In this document: positions 7,758 through 15,867 of the stretch, piece after piece
Position numbering within the stretch: the first letter of the stretch is position 1
Layout: every line of letters begins with the position of its first letter
Virus record (IMG/VR): IMGVR_UViG_3300017917_000042
Coordinates: 1-41,254 of that record
DNA from: a virus
DNA length: 41,254 nt
Strand: one strand, 5' to 3'
Translations under genes and position numbers: made by a program
Notes under the pieces: generated by a model
The model's database searches: none
What the model was told of the DNA's origin: nothing
Seen by the model: only the letters and a program-made list of their open reading frames with translations

Positions 7758-8021
7758 TTATGTTTTCGCAGTGATGGCTGCTTCTTTTTCTAGTTGCGCT
7801 ATTACGTTAGGGTATACCTTACTATAGTAGGTATGCATTTTTTCCCAATCTGTATCCACAATCTTCCCTTCAATAACGCATTTTTCAACTTTCTTTTTAG
7901 CATAGTCTAAGATTACGTTACATGTTTGAATGTCTGACTGGCGTATTTTCTTTGCAACGGTCATCTGTTCGTCAATCTGACCGCCCGGTTTACGCATGAA
8001 AGTAATTAATAGATATCTCAC
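7758..8021 (-). CDS. small conserved phage protein after the clamp loader
   Basis: 87 residues from a GTG start that overlaps the clamp-loader stop as GTGA, a typical coupling arrangement; an ATG eight codons in (MRKPGGQIDEQ) is the alternative. The protein begins as a beta strand (RYLLITFMRKPGGQIDEQ) and continues with KKVEKCVIEGKIVDTDWEKM. T4 has the clamp-loader small subunit gp62 in this place, but gp62 is about twice as long and I see no resemblance. The function is unknown. Its position suggests a link to replication. Confidence 0.7.
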   Translation of the reverse strand: MRYLLITFMRKPGGQIDEQMTVAKKIRQSDIQTCNVILDYAKKKVEKCVIEGKIVDTDWEKMHTYYSKVYPNVIAQLEKEAAITAKT

Positions 8022-8941
8022 GATGTTAGCTCCACTAGTGTTGCGGCTAGACTAATCTCGGGAATACCAACTAGTGGTAGATTAGCTAAACCGTTGCGAA
8101 TAACAATGATGCTAGCATCACGTTGTTCGTTTGTATTGCCCCACAAATCTAAATTATCGTACATCCAGCGATAAGTATCTTCAATTCGTGTAGGATACAA
8201 TGCAATATATTGCATTAGTTGTTGACGACCTTCTAAGATTTTACCAGCTTTGAATAAAGATGTTGCTGCCAACAATAGTTCATGTTCACTAGCACCTTCT
8301 GCTTGAGGTGCAAGCAGTTTGCCTGTATTGCTATTGACTTGTAATTGATTCAGGCATTTACGCAAATCGGGATAAGTAGCACGAACATAGCTGTCAAGTG
8401 TATCTAAGTCAAATTCTACACCTTCAGTAACCAATACAGTTGCCGCACGTGCAGTAAATTCAGTCATATCGGTCTTTGCGATATGGAACTCATGGCATCT
8501 GCTCTTAAGTGCAGGGATAATCTTATGTTGATAGTTACAAGTAAGAATATACCGAACAGTTTGATGATATGCTTCCATATCATTACGCAATGCCGCCTGA
8601 CTTGGTTGAGTTAAGTAATCCGCTTCGTCAAGTAAAACAACTTTGAACTTACCAAAAGGCATAGTTTGTACAAAGCCATTAATCTTTTCACGTAAGAAAT
8701 CAATACCGTTTTCACGACTTGCGTTAATCTCTAGTACATCATATTCTTCTACACCAAGTTCCTGAATCAAAACTTTAGCTAGAGTGGTCTTGCCTGTTCC
8801 CGGATCACCACTTAATAGCAAGTGAGGGATAGAGCCATCTTTGACCCAGTTAGTAACTTGCTCTTTTTGACGGGCATCTACAAAAACATATTCCTCAATC
8901 TTCTGAGGTCTGTATTTTTCAACCCATAGTGAATTTTTCAT
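8018..8941 (-). CDS. 44: sliding-clamp loader large subunit, gp44-like AAA+ ATPase
   Basis: 307 residues beginning SLWVEKYRPQ, the standard opening of RFC-type clamp loaders. Walker A is GDPGTGKT (45-52), the Walker B DEAD box is at 105-108, and the SRC sensor motif is at 147-149. The C-terminal part is the helical collar domain. In T4 the gp44/gp62 complex opens the gp45 sliding clamp and loads it at primer ends. The start ATG overlaps the stop of 8938-9264 as ATGA. No gp62-like gene is recognisable nearby. Family assignment is secure; the exact subunit stoichiometry is inferred from T4. Confidence 0.95.
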   Translation of the reverse strand: MKNSLWVEKYRPQKIEEYVFVDARQKEQVTNWVKDGSIPHLLLSGDPGTGKTTLAKVLIQELGVEEYDVLEINASRENGIDFLREKINGFVQTMPFGKFKVVLLDEADYLTQPSQAALRNDMEAYHQTVRYILTCNYQHKIIPALKSRCHEFHIAKTDMTEFTARAATVLVTEGVEFDLDTLDSYVRATYPDLRKCLNQLQVNSNTGKLLAPQAEGASEHELLLAATSLFKAGKILEGRQQLMQYIALYPTRIEDTYRWMYDNLDLWGNTNEQRDASIIVIRNGLANLPLVGIPEISLAATLVELTS

Positions 8942-9264
8942 CGCTTTAACGCTTCCATAGTAATAATTTGTGAGATGTGCTTGCCAAGTTCTTCTTCGTC
9001 ATTGACAACGTATAATGAAGTCTCTACTCTATCATTTCTAGAGTCATATTGCCTAAATTCAATTGCCCAACCACCTGATGCTTTGAACATTTTGAATGTA
9101 ATAGGTTCTGTGTTTAGATCATCACTCTCTCGGACGCGGCTGATACTTTTACGGGAGCTTTTGTTTGTCCCGATCGCTAATCCAACTTGTGCCTCATGAG
9201 GACCATCTTCATCATATTGTGAACGTTGAATCTTGCTACCCAACCACTTATAAAACCATTTCAT
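8938..9264 (-). CDS. small conserved phage protein, unknown
   Basis: 108 residues from the ATG at 9264, chosen because AAGG lies 9 nt upstream; the GTG at 9282 has no comparable site. The sequence starts MKWFYKWLGSKIQR, and its second half reads as a small beta sheet (GGWAIEFRQYDSRNDRVETSLYVV) followed by a helix. No known domain is recognised. It lies between the co-chaperonin and the clamp loader with minimal gaps (1 nt and a 4-nt overlap), so it belongs to the same transcription unit. Confidence 0.7.
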   Translation of the reverse strand: MKWFYKWLGSKIQRSQYDEDGPHEAQVGLAIGTNKSSRKSISRVRESDDLNTEPITFKMFKASGGWAIEFRQYDSRNDRVETSLYVVNDEEELGKHISQIITMEALKR

Positions 9265-9265
9265 A

Positions 9266-9643
9266 TCAATATACCTTATCACTCATTGTTTCATCTTCCA
9301 TCGGCTGATCCGATACTAAGAGTATATCATTAGGATCTACTTTTCGCAACGTGACTTTGCCCGAAGGAGTCTCAACAGTGATACCACGAGTCCAACGACC
9401 GTGACTGATAAGTATGTACTTCCCGATTTCAAGTAACGGGTCTTTAACATCGGGGCCTAGACCATAAATCTTTGCCCAACGAGGACGAATACCAGAACTT
9501 TTTTTGTCATCATCCAATAGAACAATGCCGCCCTTACTAATACGTTCGTCAAAGTGCATGTCCGAAACAATAATGTTATCGTGCATGAATCGTAGACTGT
9601 CTACTTTAGTAGGACTAAATGCTGGTTTGATGTATTCACTCAT
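9266..9643 (-). CDS. GroES-like co-chaperonin (gp31 functional analogue)
   Basis: 125 residues. After a short N-terminal tail the sequence follows the GroES beta barrel: HDNIIVSDMHFDERISKGGI as the first strand and start of the mobile loop, GIRPRWAKIYGLGPDV, EIGKYILISHGRWTRGI, and VDPNDILLVSD as the last strand. T4 gp31 replaces host GroES so that GroEL can fold the major capsid protein; the same role is inferred here. The longer form and the RWAKIYGLGP and HGRWTRG segments are of the type seen in other phage co-chaperonins. It overlaps the preceding gene by 4 nt (ATGA). Confidence 0.8.
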   Translation of the reverse strand: MSEYIKPAFSPTKVDSLRFMHDNIIVSDMHFDERISKGGIVLLDDDKKSSGIRPRWAKIYGLGPDVKDPLLEIGKYILISHGRWTRGITVETPSGKVTLRKVDPNDILLVSDQPMEDETMSDKVY

Positions 9644-10020
9644 TTTTTCGCTTTCTTTACTTCTGCTGCTTTGATTTTTTCAACTTCAATATCGTCTTCG
9701 GCATTTTCTTCAAGCTCACGTTCAAGTTCAGTGAGTTCGCTCAAATCTACTTTAGGTTCTTGCACTGGTTCTGGAGCAGGTGCAGTCTGTCGTTGTGACT
9801 GTGAGTTAGCTTTACGTGGTTGGGCAGTTTTGTTACCTACTGTCTTTGAATATTTTTCATTGACTTTTTCAGTAACGGGTTTAATGATATTGCCCATTGC
9901 ATCAATAGTGTCGCCTCGGGCGTTTACACTCATATTACCCACTGCTCTAACTCTTTCATTACGGGTTTGTAGTGCAGCCATATCAACTGACTTACCCAAT
10001 GCAGTTCTATAATTAGCCAT
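9640..10020 (-). CDS. conserved phage protein with coiled-coil tail, unknown
   Basis: 126 residues. The N-terminal region (MANYRTALGKSVDMAALQTR, then VRAVGNMSVNARGDTID) looks strongly constrained and is of a type I associate with other aquatic T4-like phages. The middle is a Gln/Pro/Ala linker, and the end is a charged coiled coil (ELTELERELEENAEDD). The ribosome-binding site AAGGAG lies 8 nt before the ATG. It is followed by the co-chaperonin with an ATGA overlap, which hints at a role in head assembly, but no function is established. Confidence 0.7.
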   Translation of the reverse strand: MANYRTALGKSVDMAALQTRNERVRAVGNMSVNARGDTIDAMGNIIKPVTEKVNEKYSKTVGNKTAQPRKANSQSQRQTAPAPEPVQEPKVDLSELTELERELEENAEDDIEVEKIKAAEVKKAKK

Positions 10021-10031
10021 AGTATTTCTCC

Positions 10032-10538
10032 TTATTTTAAAAACTCGTCAATTGACAAGTCGTAATACAAACTATTTATTCTGTGGACCCCTAGTAAAAA
10101 CAATACAAAACTTGCTACGCTTGAGCCTCTGCCAACTCCCCAAACTATATTGTTCTTTCGCATTGTGTCAACCAAATACTTTAGATACTTTAGAAGCACA
10201 AACATTTCACGGTCTTGAAAAAGCAACAGTTCTTCGCCGGCTCGTTGTAATTCTGCTTCAGATTTACATTGGTCTAGTATCCATTTAGCAATATCCATAT
10301 CCATGTACTCCTTGGGGAAGAGCCATTTGGATTGAGCCTGTTCGTCAAATTCAATGACCGACAAGCCTGAATCAGTGTATAGTTTAAGATTGGGTATGTT
10401 TTCTATAGAAAGAAAACCGCTGAACTCAATAGGTTCGTCTACTAGAGCATTTTGTACAGTTCTAGTAGGGTCTTGTAAAAAAATATTACAGAGGTCAGTT
10501 TCAGATAAAATCAGTTGACCATAGATATCAGTTCTCAT
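10032..10538 (-). CDS. orphan fragment resembling DNA polymerase III alpha (C-family palm entry)
   Basis: 168 residues. The C-terminal third (about 130-168) contains IVWGVGRGSSVASFVLFLLG followed by VHRINSLYYDLSIDEFLK. This matches the segment of bacterial Pol III alpha with the consensus VGPGRGSxxGSLVxYxLxI-D-PL-FDLLFERFLNP. In Pol III the catalytic PDFD aspartates come directly afterwards; here the frame stops at exactly that point. The first 120 residues show no PHP-domain metal motif that I can see. It therefore cannot be a polymerase by itself. Binding of DNA or of a replication partner is plausible. It has its own sigma-70-like promoter with a palindromic spacer. Confidence 0.7.
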   Translation of the reverse strand: MRTDIYGQLILSETDLCNIFLQDPTRTVQNALVDEPIEFSGFLSIENIPNLKLYTDSGLSVIEFDEQAQSKWLFPKEYMDMDIAKWILDQCKSEAELQRAGEELLLFQDREMFVLLKYLKYLVDTMRKNNIVWGVGRGSSVASFVLFLLGVHRINSLYYDLSIDEFLK

Positions 10539-10544
10539 TGCACG

Positions 10545-10573
10545 ATGATAGCATAGTTATGCTATGTATGCAA
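10545..10573 (-). promoter_or_regulatory. sigma-70-like promoter with palindromic spacer
   Basis: Minus strand: TTGCAT (10568-10573), a 17-nt spacer and TATCAT (10545-10550). An 18-bp palindrome ATAGCATA-N2-TATGCTAT (10548-10565) fills the spacer and runs into the -10 box, the geometry of a repressor operator. The ATG at 10538 lies 6 nt past the -10 box. Confidence 0.5.
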
Positions 10574-10582
10574 CCTGTTAGG

Positions 10583-11176
10583 TCATTTTTCATCAGACAA
10601 GAATACTATTTCGGATGCCTTAGTACTCTTTTCTTGCCACTGCAATGAATACTCAGTCCAATCGTTTGTCTTGTTAACCAGTTTAACAATCTTGTCCTTT
10701 TTGTTCTGAGTTTTGTGTAGGTCAGAAATAGCAGTACCAGATTCGTGCCACCAGCCCATTTCTTCAAACGGACCATATACATCTTCATTATCATAGCAGA
10801 AGCTAACACCGTCGCTTAGTTTGGAAGTAAGTCTAGCATCAGTGATGATTAAACGTTTTTCAGTGATAGCGTTAAGCTTTATCAAAAGAAGCATTGAAAT
10901 GATTTGGTCATATGGTTCTTCTGGAAGTGTAGATACTTTTAGTCCAGCAGCAACATACTTGTCAATGACTTTCTTTTCGGAAGATTTAACAAAAACACAG
11001 CTTTCCAAGCACTCTACTAAGAAACAAGTTATTCTATCCATTGCTACGTTTTGCTCTCTGATAGAGCTAGTCGCAACTAGCATGGATAAAGATAAAGTGT
11101 ATGTATTCATCAAGAACTTATCTTCAAAATACACCGCTGCTTGAAATTCAAAATCTCGTTCTATTCTAGTGTTCAT
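10583..11176 (-). CDS. unknown phage protein, alpha/beta
   Basis: 197 residues, mostly alpha-helical by appearance in the first half (LSLSMLVATSSIREQNVAMDR), with a predicted mixed second half containing YDNEDVYGPFEEMGWW and ending in a Lys/Glu-rich segment. No catalytic signature stands out. The start is one base from the stop of the preceding gene, and no clear Shine-Dalgarno sequence is present, so translation is probably coupled. It is followed by a 44-nt gap holding the promoter of the Pol III-like gene. I do not recognise the family. Confidence 0.7.
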   Translation of the reverse strand: MNTRIERDFEFQAAVYFEDKFLMNTYTLSLSMLVATSSIREQNVAMDRITCFLVECLESCVFVKSSEKKVIDKYVAAGLKVSTLPEEPYDQIISMLLLIKLNAITEKRLIITDARLTSKLSDGVSFCYDNEDVYGPFEEMGWWHESGTAISDLHKTQNKKDKIVKLVNKTNDWTEYSLQWQEKSTKASEIVFLSDEK

Positions 11177-11177
11177 G

Positions 11178-11405
11178 TTAGCCGTTCTTTTGAATGTTGA
11201 TTTTTTCCGTTTGTTTTTTCATCAATGCGTCCATTTTCTTGCTATATTCTACTTTATAGCTATCCAATGCCATAAGCAATTGATGTATCAATGGTTGATT
11301 ACCCGTGCGATACGCAAAGGTAAGCTTGTTGGTTAAACTGGAAATAGTTTCTTGTAAGTCCTCTATAGACTTATCTGATAGGTCATGTATAAAAGGATGT
11401 GTCAT
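11178..11405 (-). CDS. 75-residue helical phage protein
   Basis: A small helical protein: MTHPFIHDLSDKSIEDLQ, a second helix KLTFAYRTGN, and a long Lys-rich C-terminal helix. It looks like a helical bundle or chaperone-sized adaptor. A TAAATA box lies 6 nt before the ATG, and the only purine-rich run (AAAAGG) touches the start codon, too close for normal ribosome binding. The stop of the upstream fibre gene directly abuts the box. Function unknown. Confidence 0.7.
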   Translation of the reverse strand: MTHPFIHDLSDKSIEDLQETISSLTNKLTFAYRTGNQPLIHQLLMALDSYKVEYSKKMDALMKKQTEKINIQKNG

Positions 11406-11411
11406 CCTTTT

Positions 11412-11417
11412 TATTTA
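11412..11417 (-). promoter_or_regulatory. late-type box TAATAAATA, near-leaderless spacing
   Basis: TAAATA on the minus strand lies directly after the stop codon (TAA) of 11418-12695 and 6 nt before the ATG at 11405. Confidence 0.4.
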
Positions 11418-12695
11418 TTACCAAGAATTTAGTGTAATTCTTTTCCAGATATCACTACCCACGTAAATGGTAGCGGTTGTCGCAGATGAATTTGATGACA
11501 ATGTTACTGTTGTATCAGCAACGCCATTGGTTCTAGAACGACTGACCGTGATATTTGGGCTAGAAATTGTTTTGATATAATAAACTGTGTTTGCTAACAA
11601 ACCACCAATATCAGCAGCAAAAATGATAGGGGAGTTAACTGCTAAACTAGTAGTATTGTTTAATGTCACTACGTTAGTTGTTACCGTAGTAGACAATACA
11701 TTCTTCGTGTATGTAGTTGCATCATATGTGTCTGTACAGACATAACTGTAAGATACTGGATTACCGTACATTGAACTTGTGGGGCTTGAATTACCTGCCA
11801 AGTTTACGTTTGCGCCACCAATAGATGATGAAACCGTGAACGTAGTGCTAGAAACAACGTTGCGAACATAGTATGTTGTACCAATAGTAATGTTGGCTTC
11901 CATAGACACACCTGTGAACACGATTGGCAAATCTGTGTATAGTTGCGATGTGTTCCCTGTTGTAAAGTAATCGCTTGCGTTTGAACTAGAGATAGTTAGT
12001 TGATTATATGTTGCACCCAATGCAACTGTACCATTTGTATCTCCCTTGAAACCAGTAGGAGGAACCAAACGTTGTTGAACTTGAGTTGTTTGTAACGGTC
12101 TGTTGTATGGGGTAATAGTAATAGTATCACCGCAATCAACTGAGCTTAAGACATAATCTAATTGGGTAGAACCATAGGGAACAGTGACAGTGGCAGTGTT
12201 TGCTACATTAGCATAGTTTTCTAATAGTGTAGTTCCATAGTTACCATTAGATTGTATTACTTGTGATGGGAATGAAATCACTGCATTGGCATTGCTTACA
12301 TTCAATTGTAATTCTACGTTACTTTGTGTTCCTGTAGGTGCCCAGCTACCAAATGAGAAAGATACATCGCCGGTAACTGTTCCTATTTGAACGTCACCTA
12401 AAGAAACATCAACTAAAACAGTACCAGACAAGGAGTTACCCAAATTATATGTTGTATGTCTAAAACTACGAATTGCTGCATTGCTAATCAATGTGTTAGC
12501 CATATCATTGTTCAATGTAGAATTCTCTAGTGCAGATTTTAGTACAACATTGTTTTGCAGGTCGGTAATCTCGTTGCCAGCGACATCAAGGTTCGTTTTT
12601 ATAGTGGCAAAGTTATCTCTGAACCCTTGACTGTTGTTATTGACTCCGGGTACAGGATAGTTTACGTTTAATCCATTTGTGTTAATTGTGCTCAT
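11418..12695 (-). CDS. tail-fibre-type virion protein with duplicated beta module
   Basis: 425 residues. The N-terminal motif GVNNNSQGFRDNFATIKTNL is of a type found at the N-termini of T4-like fibre proteins and probably forms an attachment helix. The rest is Thr/Ser/Asn/Val-rich beta structure. A module of about 55-60 residues with the core TYYVRNVVSSTTFTVS occurs at about 250-302 and again at 340-400 (VYYIKTISSPNITVS). The same module occurs in 12720-15233 and 37460-38845. The last residues (DIWKRITLNSW) may be a trimer tip. GGAATAA precedes the ATG. Receptor binding is inferred, not shown. Confidence 0.75.
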   Translation of the reverse strand: MSTINTNGLNVNYPVPGVNNNSQGFRDNFATIKTNLDVAGNEITDLQNNVVLKSALENSTLNNDMANTLISNAAIRSFRHTTYNLGNSLSGTVLVDVSLGDVQIGTVTGDVSFSFGSWAPTGTQSNVELQLNVSNANAVISFPSQVIQSNGNYGTTLLENYANVANTATVTVPYGSTQLDYVLSSVDCGDTITITPYNRPLQTTQVQQRLVPPTGFKGDTNGTVALGATYNQLTISSSNASDYFTTGNTSQLYTDLPIVFTGVSMEANITIGTTYYVRNVVSSTTFTVSSSIGGANVNLAGNSSPTSSMYGNPVSYSYVCTDTYDATTYTKNVLSTTVTTNVVTLNNTTSLAVNSPIIFAADIGGLLANTVYYIKTISSPNITVSRSRTNGVADTTVTLSSNSSATTATIYVGSDIWKRITLNSW

Positions 12696-12716
12696 TTGCT
12701 GTTATTCCATTATGTA

Positions 12717-12722
12717 TATTTA
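12717..12722 (-). promoter_or_regulatory. late-type box CTAAATATAC
   Basis: TAAATA, 21 nt before the ATG at 12695, with GGAATAA between. The TAA of the box is the stop codon of 12720-15233. Confidence 0.5.
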
Positions 12723-15233
12723 GTACTGTGTTTCGTCGGGTAAAATTGTTTGTCTAGGGAACAATACATAGAAGTCTTTACTATCCAACGGATCTGGTAC
12801 TGGGCTAGCACTAGGTAAACCAGTCCATGTAGGAGGTGTTGTGTTCTTGTCGTAGTTATAAGTAATGCTCTTATTGACAGTGAATCTATCAATCTTAAAG
12901 TTGATTTGATTCAATACATAGTTCCTACCAATTGGATCTCTCCAATTGTTTTCTATATTATTTTTAATTTCGGCTGCTCTGCCTGGCTTAGTGTAGCATA
13001 TTACCCAAGCTTGTGTGTATCCCAATGTGCTGCCATTGGGTTGTTGACTAGTCATCCACGCTGGTAATAATGTACTATCAAACTCTTGTCCTAATACACT
13101 AGCTACTCGGTTACGCATGTTAAACAAGCTATTAGGATATAATATTCTAGCATACCCGGGACTCAAGCTGGTATAGAACTGTTGTCCTAATATATCTACA
13201 TAGCTAGTGTAGATGTTAGTAATACTAGTATACCATGGACCTAAGCCTAAATCTATTGGTCTAGGCCAATATATCTCGTTTTGTATGCTCACACCCTTTG
13301 GATTCACTAGGTTGTCAATAACTTCACTATAAACTACTTCGTAGATTACTTCGCCGGCATTGTTTTTAGCTACCGCAGTTTTTATTTCACCTAATGTAAT
13401 GTTTCTCCAATAGTGATTCTTGGTCACGGCTGCTAGATATTCATCTATGTCGCTAGCATATATACCATATGCATGTTCGTAAATCACACTAGATGCTTTA
13501 CCAAAATAAACGTCATTAGGTCTATACAAGTAGTCAGTAGGAATCAACGTATCGTCATTTAACAATGTATCTATAACAACTCTGTCTACTACGCTAGGTG
13601 CTGCCTTGATATAAAGAATATCAGTAGGTTGTTCATACTGTTGCAATACAGTAACAGTAAATGTTCTAGTTGATGATACGACTGGATACAGTGTTGAATA
13701 AGCTTCAATACTAAATGTAAAATCAGTAGTATCACCTTGATTCAACACTTCAGTTGTAGGTTGGTTTGCAACATAACCAGTTATCTCACCGTTTTCTAAT
13801 AGTACTAGATTAGGGGGTAGGGCGCCACTAGTCAAGCGATATGATAAATCTACATCTGATGTTGCGGACACACTAAGTGTGCTGATAGTACCGTTGAATA
13901 TTGTACCTAAATCAGACGGAGTATTCCATATTACTACACCATTAACATCATTAGTTAAGTTGTATGAGAAATTGAAATATGCACTTATTAAAGAAGGATT
14001 GGTTGCTTTATAAGCAGCAACACTAAATGAAAATCTACTGATACCAGCACTTGTTAATGTAGGGGTACCTGTTATCCAACCAGAAGTACTATCTCCCGTT
14101 AGTCCTGACGGAAGGCTTGAAAAAGAATATGTCAAATTACTTCCGTCAAAATCATATCCTATAATTTTGAATGAAAAATAATTTCCACTTAGTAATGTAC
14201 CTATAAACACAGGAGTACTAGGTGGAGTAGTTAGTATATTACTATCAGCAGGGGGAACAATGTAATATCCATAATATGTATTTGTAGGGGGAATTACAAA
14301 CGATTGCGGTCTAGTGTTCAATACTGTAGGAACTCTAGTGTTAGGTAGATTGCCCGGTCCACCTTGGCTAACAGGTGTGTTTTGGTTAATTACTGTAATA
14401 GAGTAGGATGCAGTATCTCCGCCTAGGGCACTGACTATCTCTAACACAAACGCAAAGGTTCTAATTGTGGGTTGACCTGCGCTAACAGGAGGCAAAGTAA
14501 CAAGCATGTAGCCACTGTCGTTATTCAAGTTGTACACTGGCCCGTTCTGAGTAGTACTGACAGTAAAAGAAGTTGCGTTTACTACAGTCTTTACATAATA
14601 GGTTAATGTGTTAGATATACCACCAAAAGTCGTTCCAGTAAATAACACCGGTCTGCCTACTGTGAATCCAGCAGTGCTTAAACAAGTTATAGCGTTTGAT
14701 GTGTCGGTAGTAGTCGCACTAGTTACAACATTGGGTAAAGTAACACCGTTGATGGGAGGTTCTGGATAGCCTCTTATTATACCAGCTTCATTGATTTCAA
14801 GTCCTGCCGGCAATATACCTTCTTTTAACTCTACACGAATTATGTTATTAGGATCGGGGTTAGTATACTGAATAGGTAGTTCTATCCACAAACTATCTAA
14901 TGTGCTTAACAATGATCCATCAGGTGTAGTGAACTGTGGTATTGCTGATCCCGAGATTCTTATAGAAAATGTTCTGTCTCTAAGACTATTTAGGTTATCA
15001 GTAGCTCGTACAGTAAATGCACTAGTTGTATCAATCACTACTAATTCTGGAACACCTGATATTATACCGTCGGTATTTATTGATAGTCCCGGTGGCAAAC
15101 TTCCACTGATAAGAGTGTATGTTATTGTTGTTCCCGGTAATACCGCAGATGCTGATAAATTATACGCCATAGGAACAAGAGCAGGGAATGACCCTATAGT
15201 TCCTGCAGGTGTATTCCATACTGGTTGTGCCAT
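12720..15233 (-). CDS. large virion protein with putative Ig-like domains
   Basis: 837 residues. At least two clear repeats of the putative Ig (He_PIG) type, with the signature L-x-SGSLPPGLSINTDGIISGVP-like, start at about residues 38 and 132. Two more diverged ones follow (SFSSLPSGLTGDSTSGWITG and YRLTSGALPPNLVLLENGEI). One copy of the TYYVKTV...SFTVS module lies at about 170-242. From about residue 545 the protein changes to a more mixed, Tyr/Trp-rich domain of about 290 residues with no recognised family. Such proteins typically extend from the baseplate or act as adhesins. It starts 1 nt beyond the endolysin stop. Confidence 0.75.
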   Translation of the reverse strand: MAQPVWNTPAGTIGSFPALVPMAYNLSASAVLPGTTITYTLISGSLPPGLSINTDGIISGVPELVVIDTTSAFTVRATDNLNSLRDRTFSIRISGSAIPQFTTPDGSLLSTLDSLWIELPIQYTNPDPNNIIRVELKEGILPAGLEINEAGIIRGYPEPPINGVTLPNVVTSATTTDTSNAITCLSTAGFTVGRPVLFTGTTFGGISNTLTYYVKTVVNATSFTVSTTQNGPVYNLNNDSGYMLVTLPPVSAGQPTIRTFAFVLEIVSALGGDTASYSITVINQNTPVSQGGPGNLPNTRVPTVLNTRPQSFVIPPTNTYYGYYIVPPADSNILTTPPSTPVFIGTLLSGNYFSFKIIGYDFDGSNLTYSFSSLPSGLTGDSTSGWITGTPTLTSAGISRFSFSVAAYKATNPSLISAYFNFSYNLTNDVNGVVIWNTPSDLGTIFNGTISTLSVSATSDVDLSYRLTSGALPPNLVLLENGEITGYVANQPTTEVLNQGDTTDFTFSIEAYSTLYPVVSSTRTFTVTVLQQYEQPTDILYIKAAPSVVDRVVIDTLLNDDTLIPTDYLYRPNDVYFGKASSVIYEHAYGIYASDIDEYLAAVTKNHYWRNITLGEIKTAVAKNNAGEVIYEVVYSEVIDNLVNPKGVSIQNEIYWPRPIDLGLGPWYTSITNIYTSYVDILGQQFYTSLSPGYARILYPNSLFNMRNRVASVLGQEFDSTLLPAWMTSQQPNGSTLGYTQAWVICYTKPGRAAEIKNNIENNWRDPIGRNYVLNQINFKIDRFTVNKSITYNYDKNTTPPTWTGLPSASPVPDPLDSKDFYVLFPRQTILPDETQY

Positions 15234-15234
15234 A

Positions 15235-15858
15235 TTAATGTGCGCCTAAGTGTTCTAATGCTAAATGATAGTGATGTTGTCTGTCTGCCAAACCAATAGT
15301 ACCACCGTTGATTCGTTTAGTTAATGTGATGAAATCGTCTTTATCACAGAATTGATTTAACTTATTGTTATCCCAGAACCAACCTGCACTTGCTACAGCA
15401 CCGTTGGGTGTTTCTAAGTAAGCAATAGTATCTTCAATTGACATATCTAATGCTTCTGCAAACTTAGTATAGTTATCACGACCGGTCAATTGAATCAATC
15501 CGCGACCTCTGAATTTGAACCCATCACCGCTTGCTTCATCACCGTTCTTCATACGATTAGCATATACACGATTAGCAATTTTTTGAGGTTGACGTTCGTA
15601 TTGTTTTGCTATTTCTTCTGTAGGGAAATACTTTTTAAATGTACCCATTAAGCCTTTAGCACTGTAGTTTAAATTTTCAATAACAAAATTAAATCCACCT
15701 GATTCATGTGCTATCTGTGCTAAGAAACCTGCAACACGCTTGGGATTCTCAAACATCTCATAGTATTGTGCTACTGTGTTTAGCGGCTCTACATAACCTT
15801 CCAAGACTGATGTTTTTGTTTTTGGGCACATTGCCTGTAATAATTCTAAAGTTACCAT
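15235..15858 (-). CDS. GH19 (chitinase-like) endolysin
   Basis: 207 residues forming a single glycoside hydrolase family 19 domain. The catalytic acid is in FLAQIAHESGGF (Glu52), a second conserved Glu is in IENLNYSAKGL (Glu61), and the substrate-cleft signature GDGFKFRGRGLIQLTGRDNY follows. GH19 endolysins cleave the N-acetylmuramic acid/N-acetylglucosamine backbone of peptidoglycan. No signal peptide is visible, so it needs a holin for release, or it could act as a virion-associated lysozyme given its place among fibre genes. AAGGAAA lies upstream of the ATG. Confidence 0.93.
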   Translation of the reverse strand: MVTLELLQAMCPKTKTSVLEGYVEPLNTVAQYYEMFENPKRVAGFLAQIAHESGGFNFVIENLNYSAKGLMGTFKKYFPTEEIAKQYERQPQKIANRVYANRMKNGDEASGDGFKFRGRGLIQLTGRDNYTKFAEALDMSIEDTIAYLETPNGAVASAGWFWDNNKLNQFCDKDDFITLTKRINGGTIGLADRQHHYHLALEHLGAH

Positions 15859-15867
15859 TTAATTTCC

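Noticed and set aside
7758-8021. Clamp-loader small subunit gp62, by position after gp44
   Set aside because: 87 residues against about 187 in T4, and no resemblance in sequence.
12710-12892. 60-codon frame overlapping the end of 12720-15233 on the same strand
   Set aside because: It lies wholly within a better-supported gene in another frame and has no start signal.
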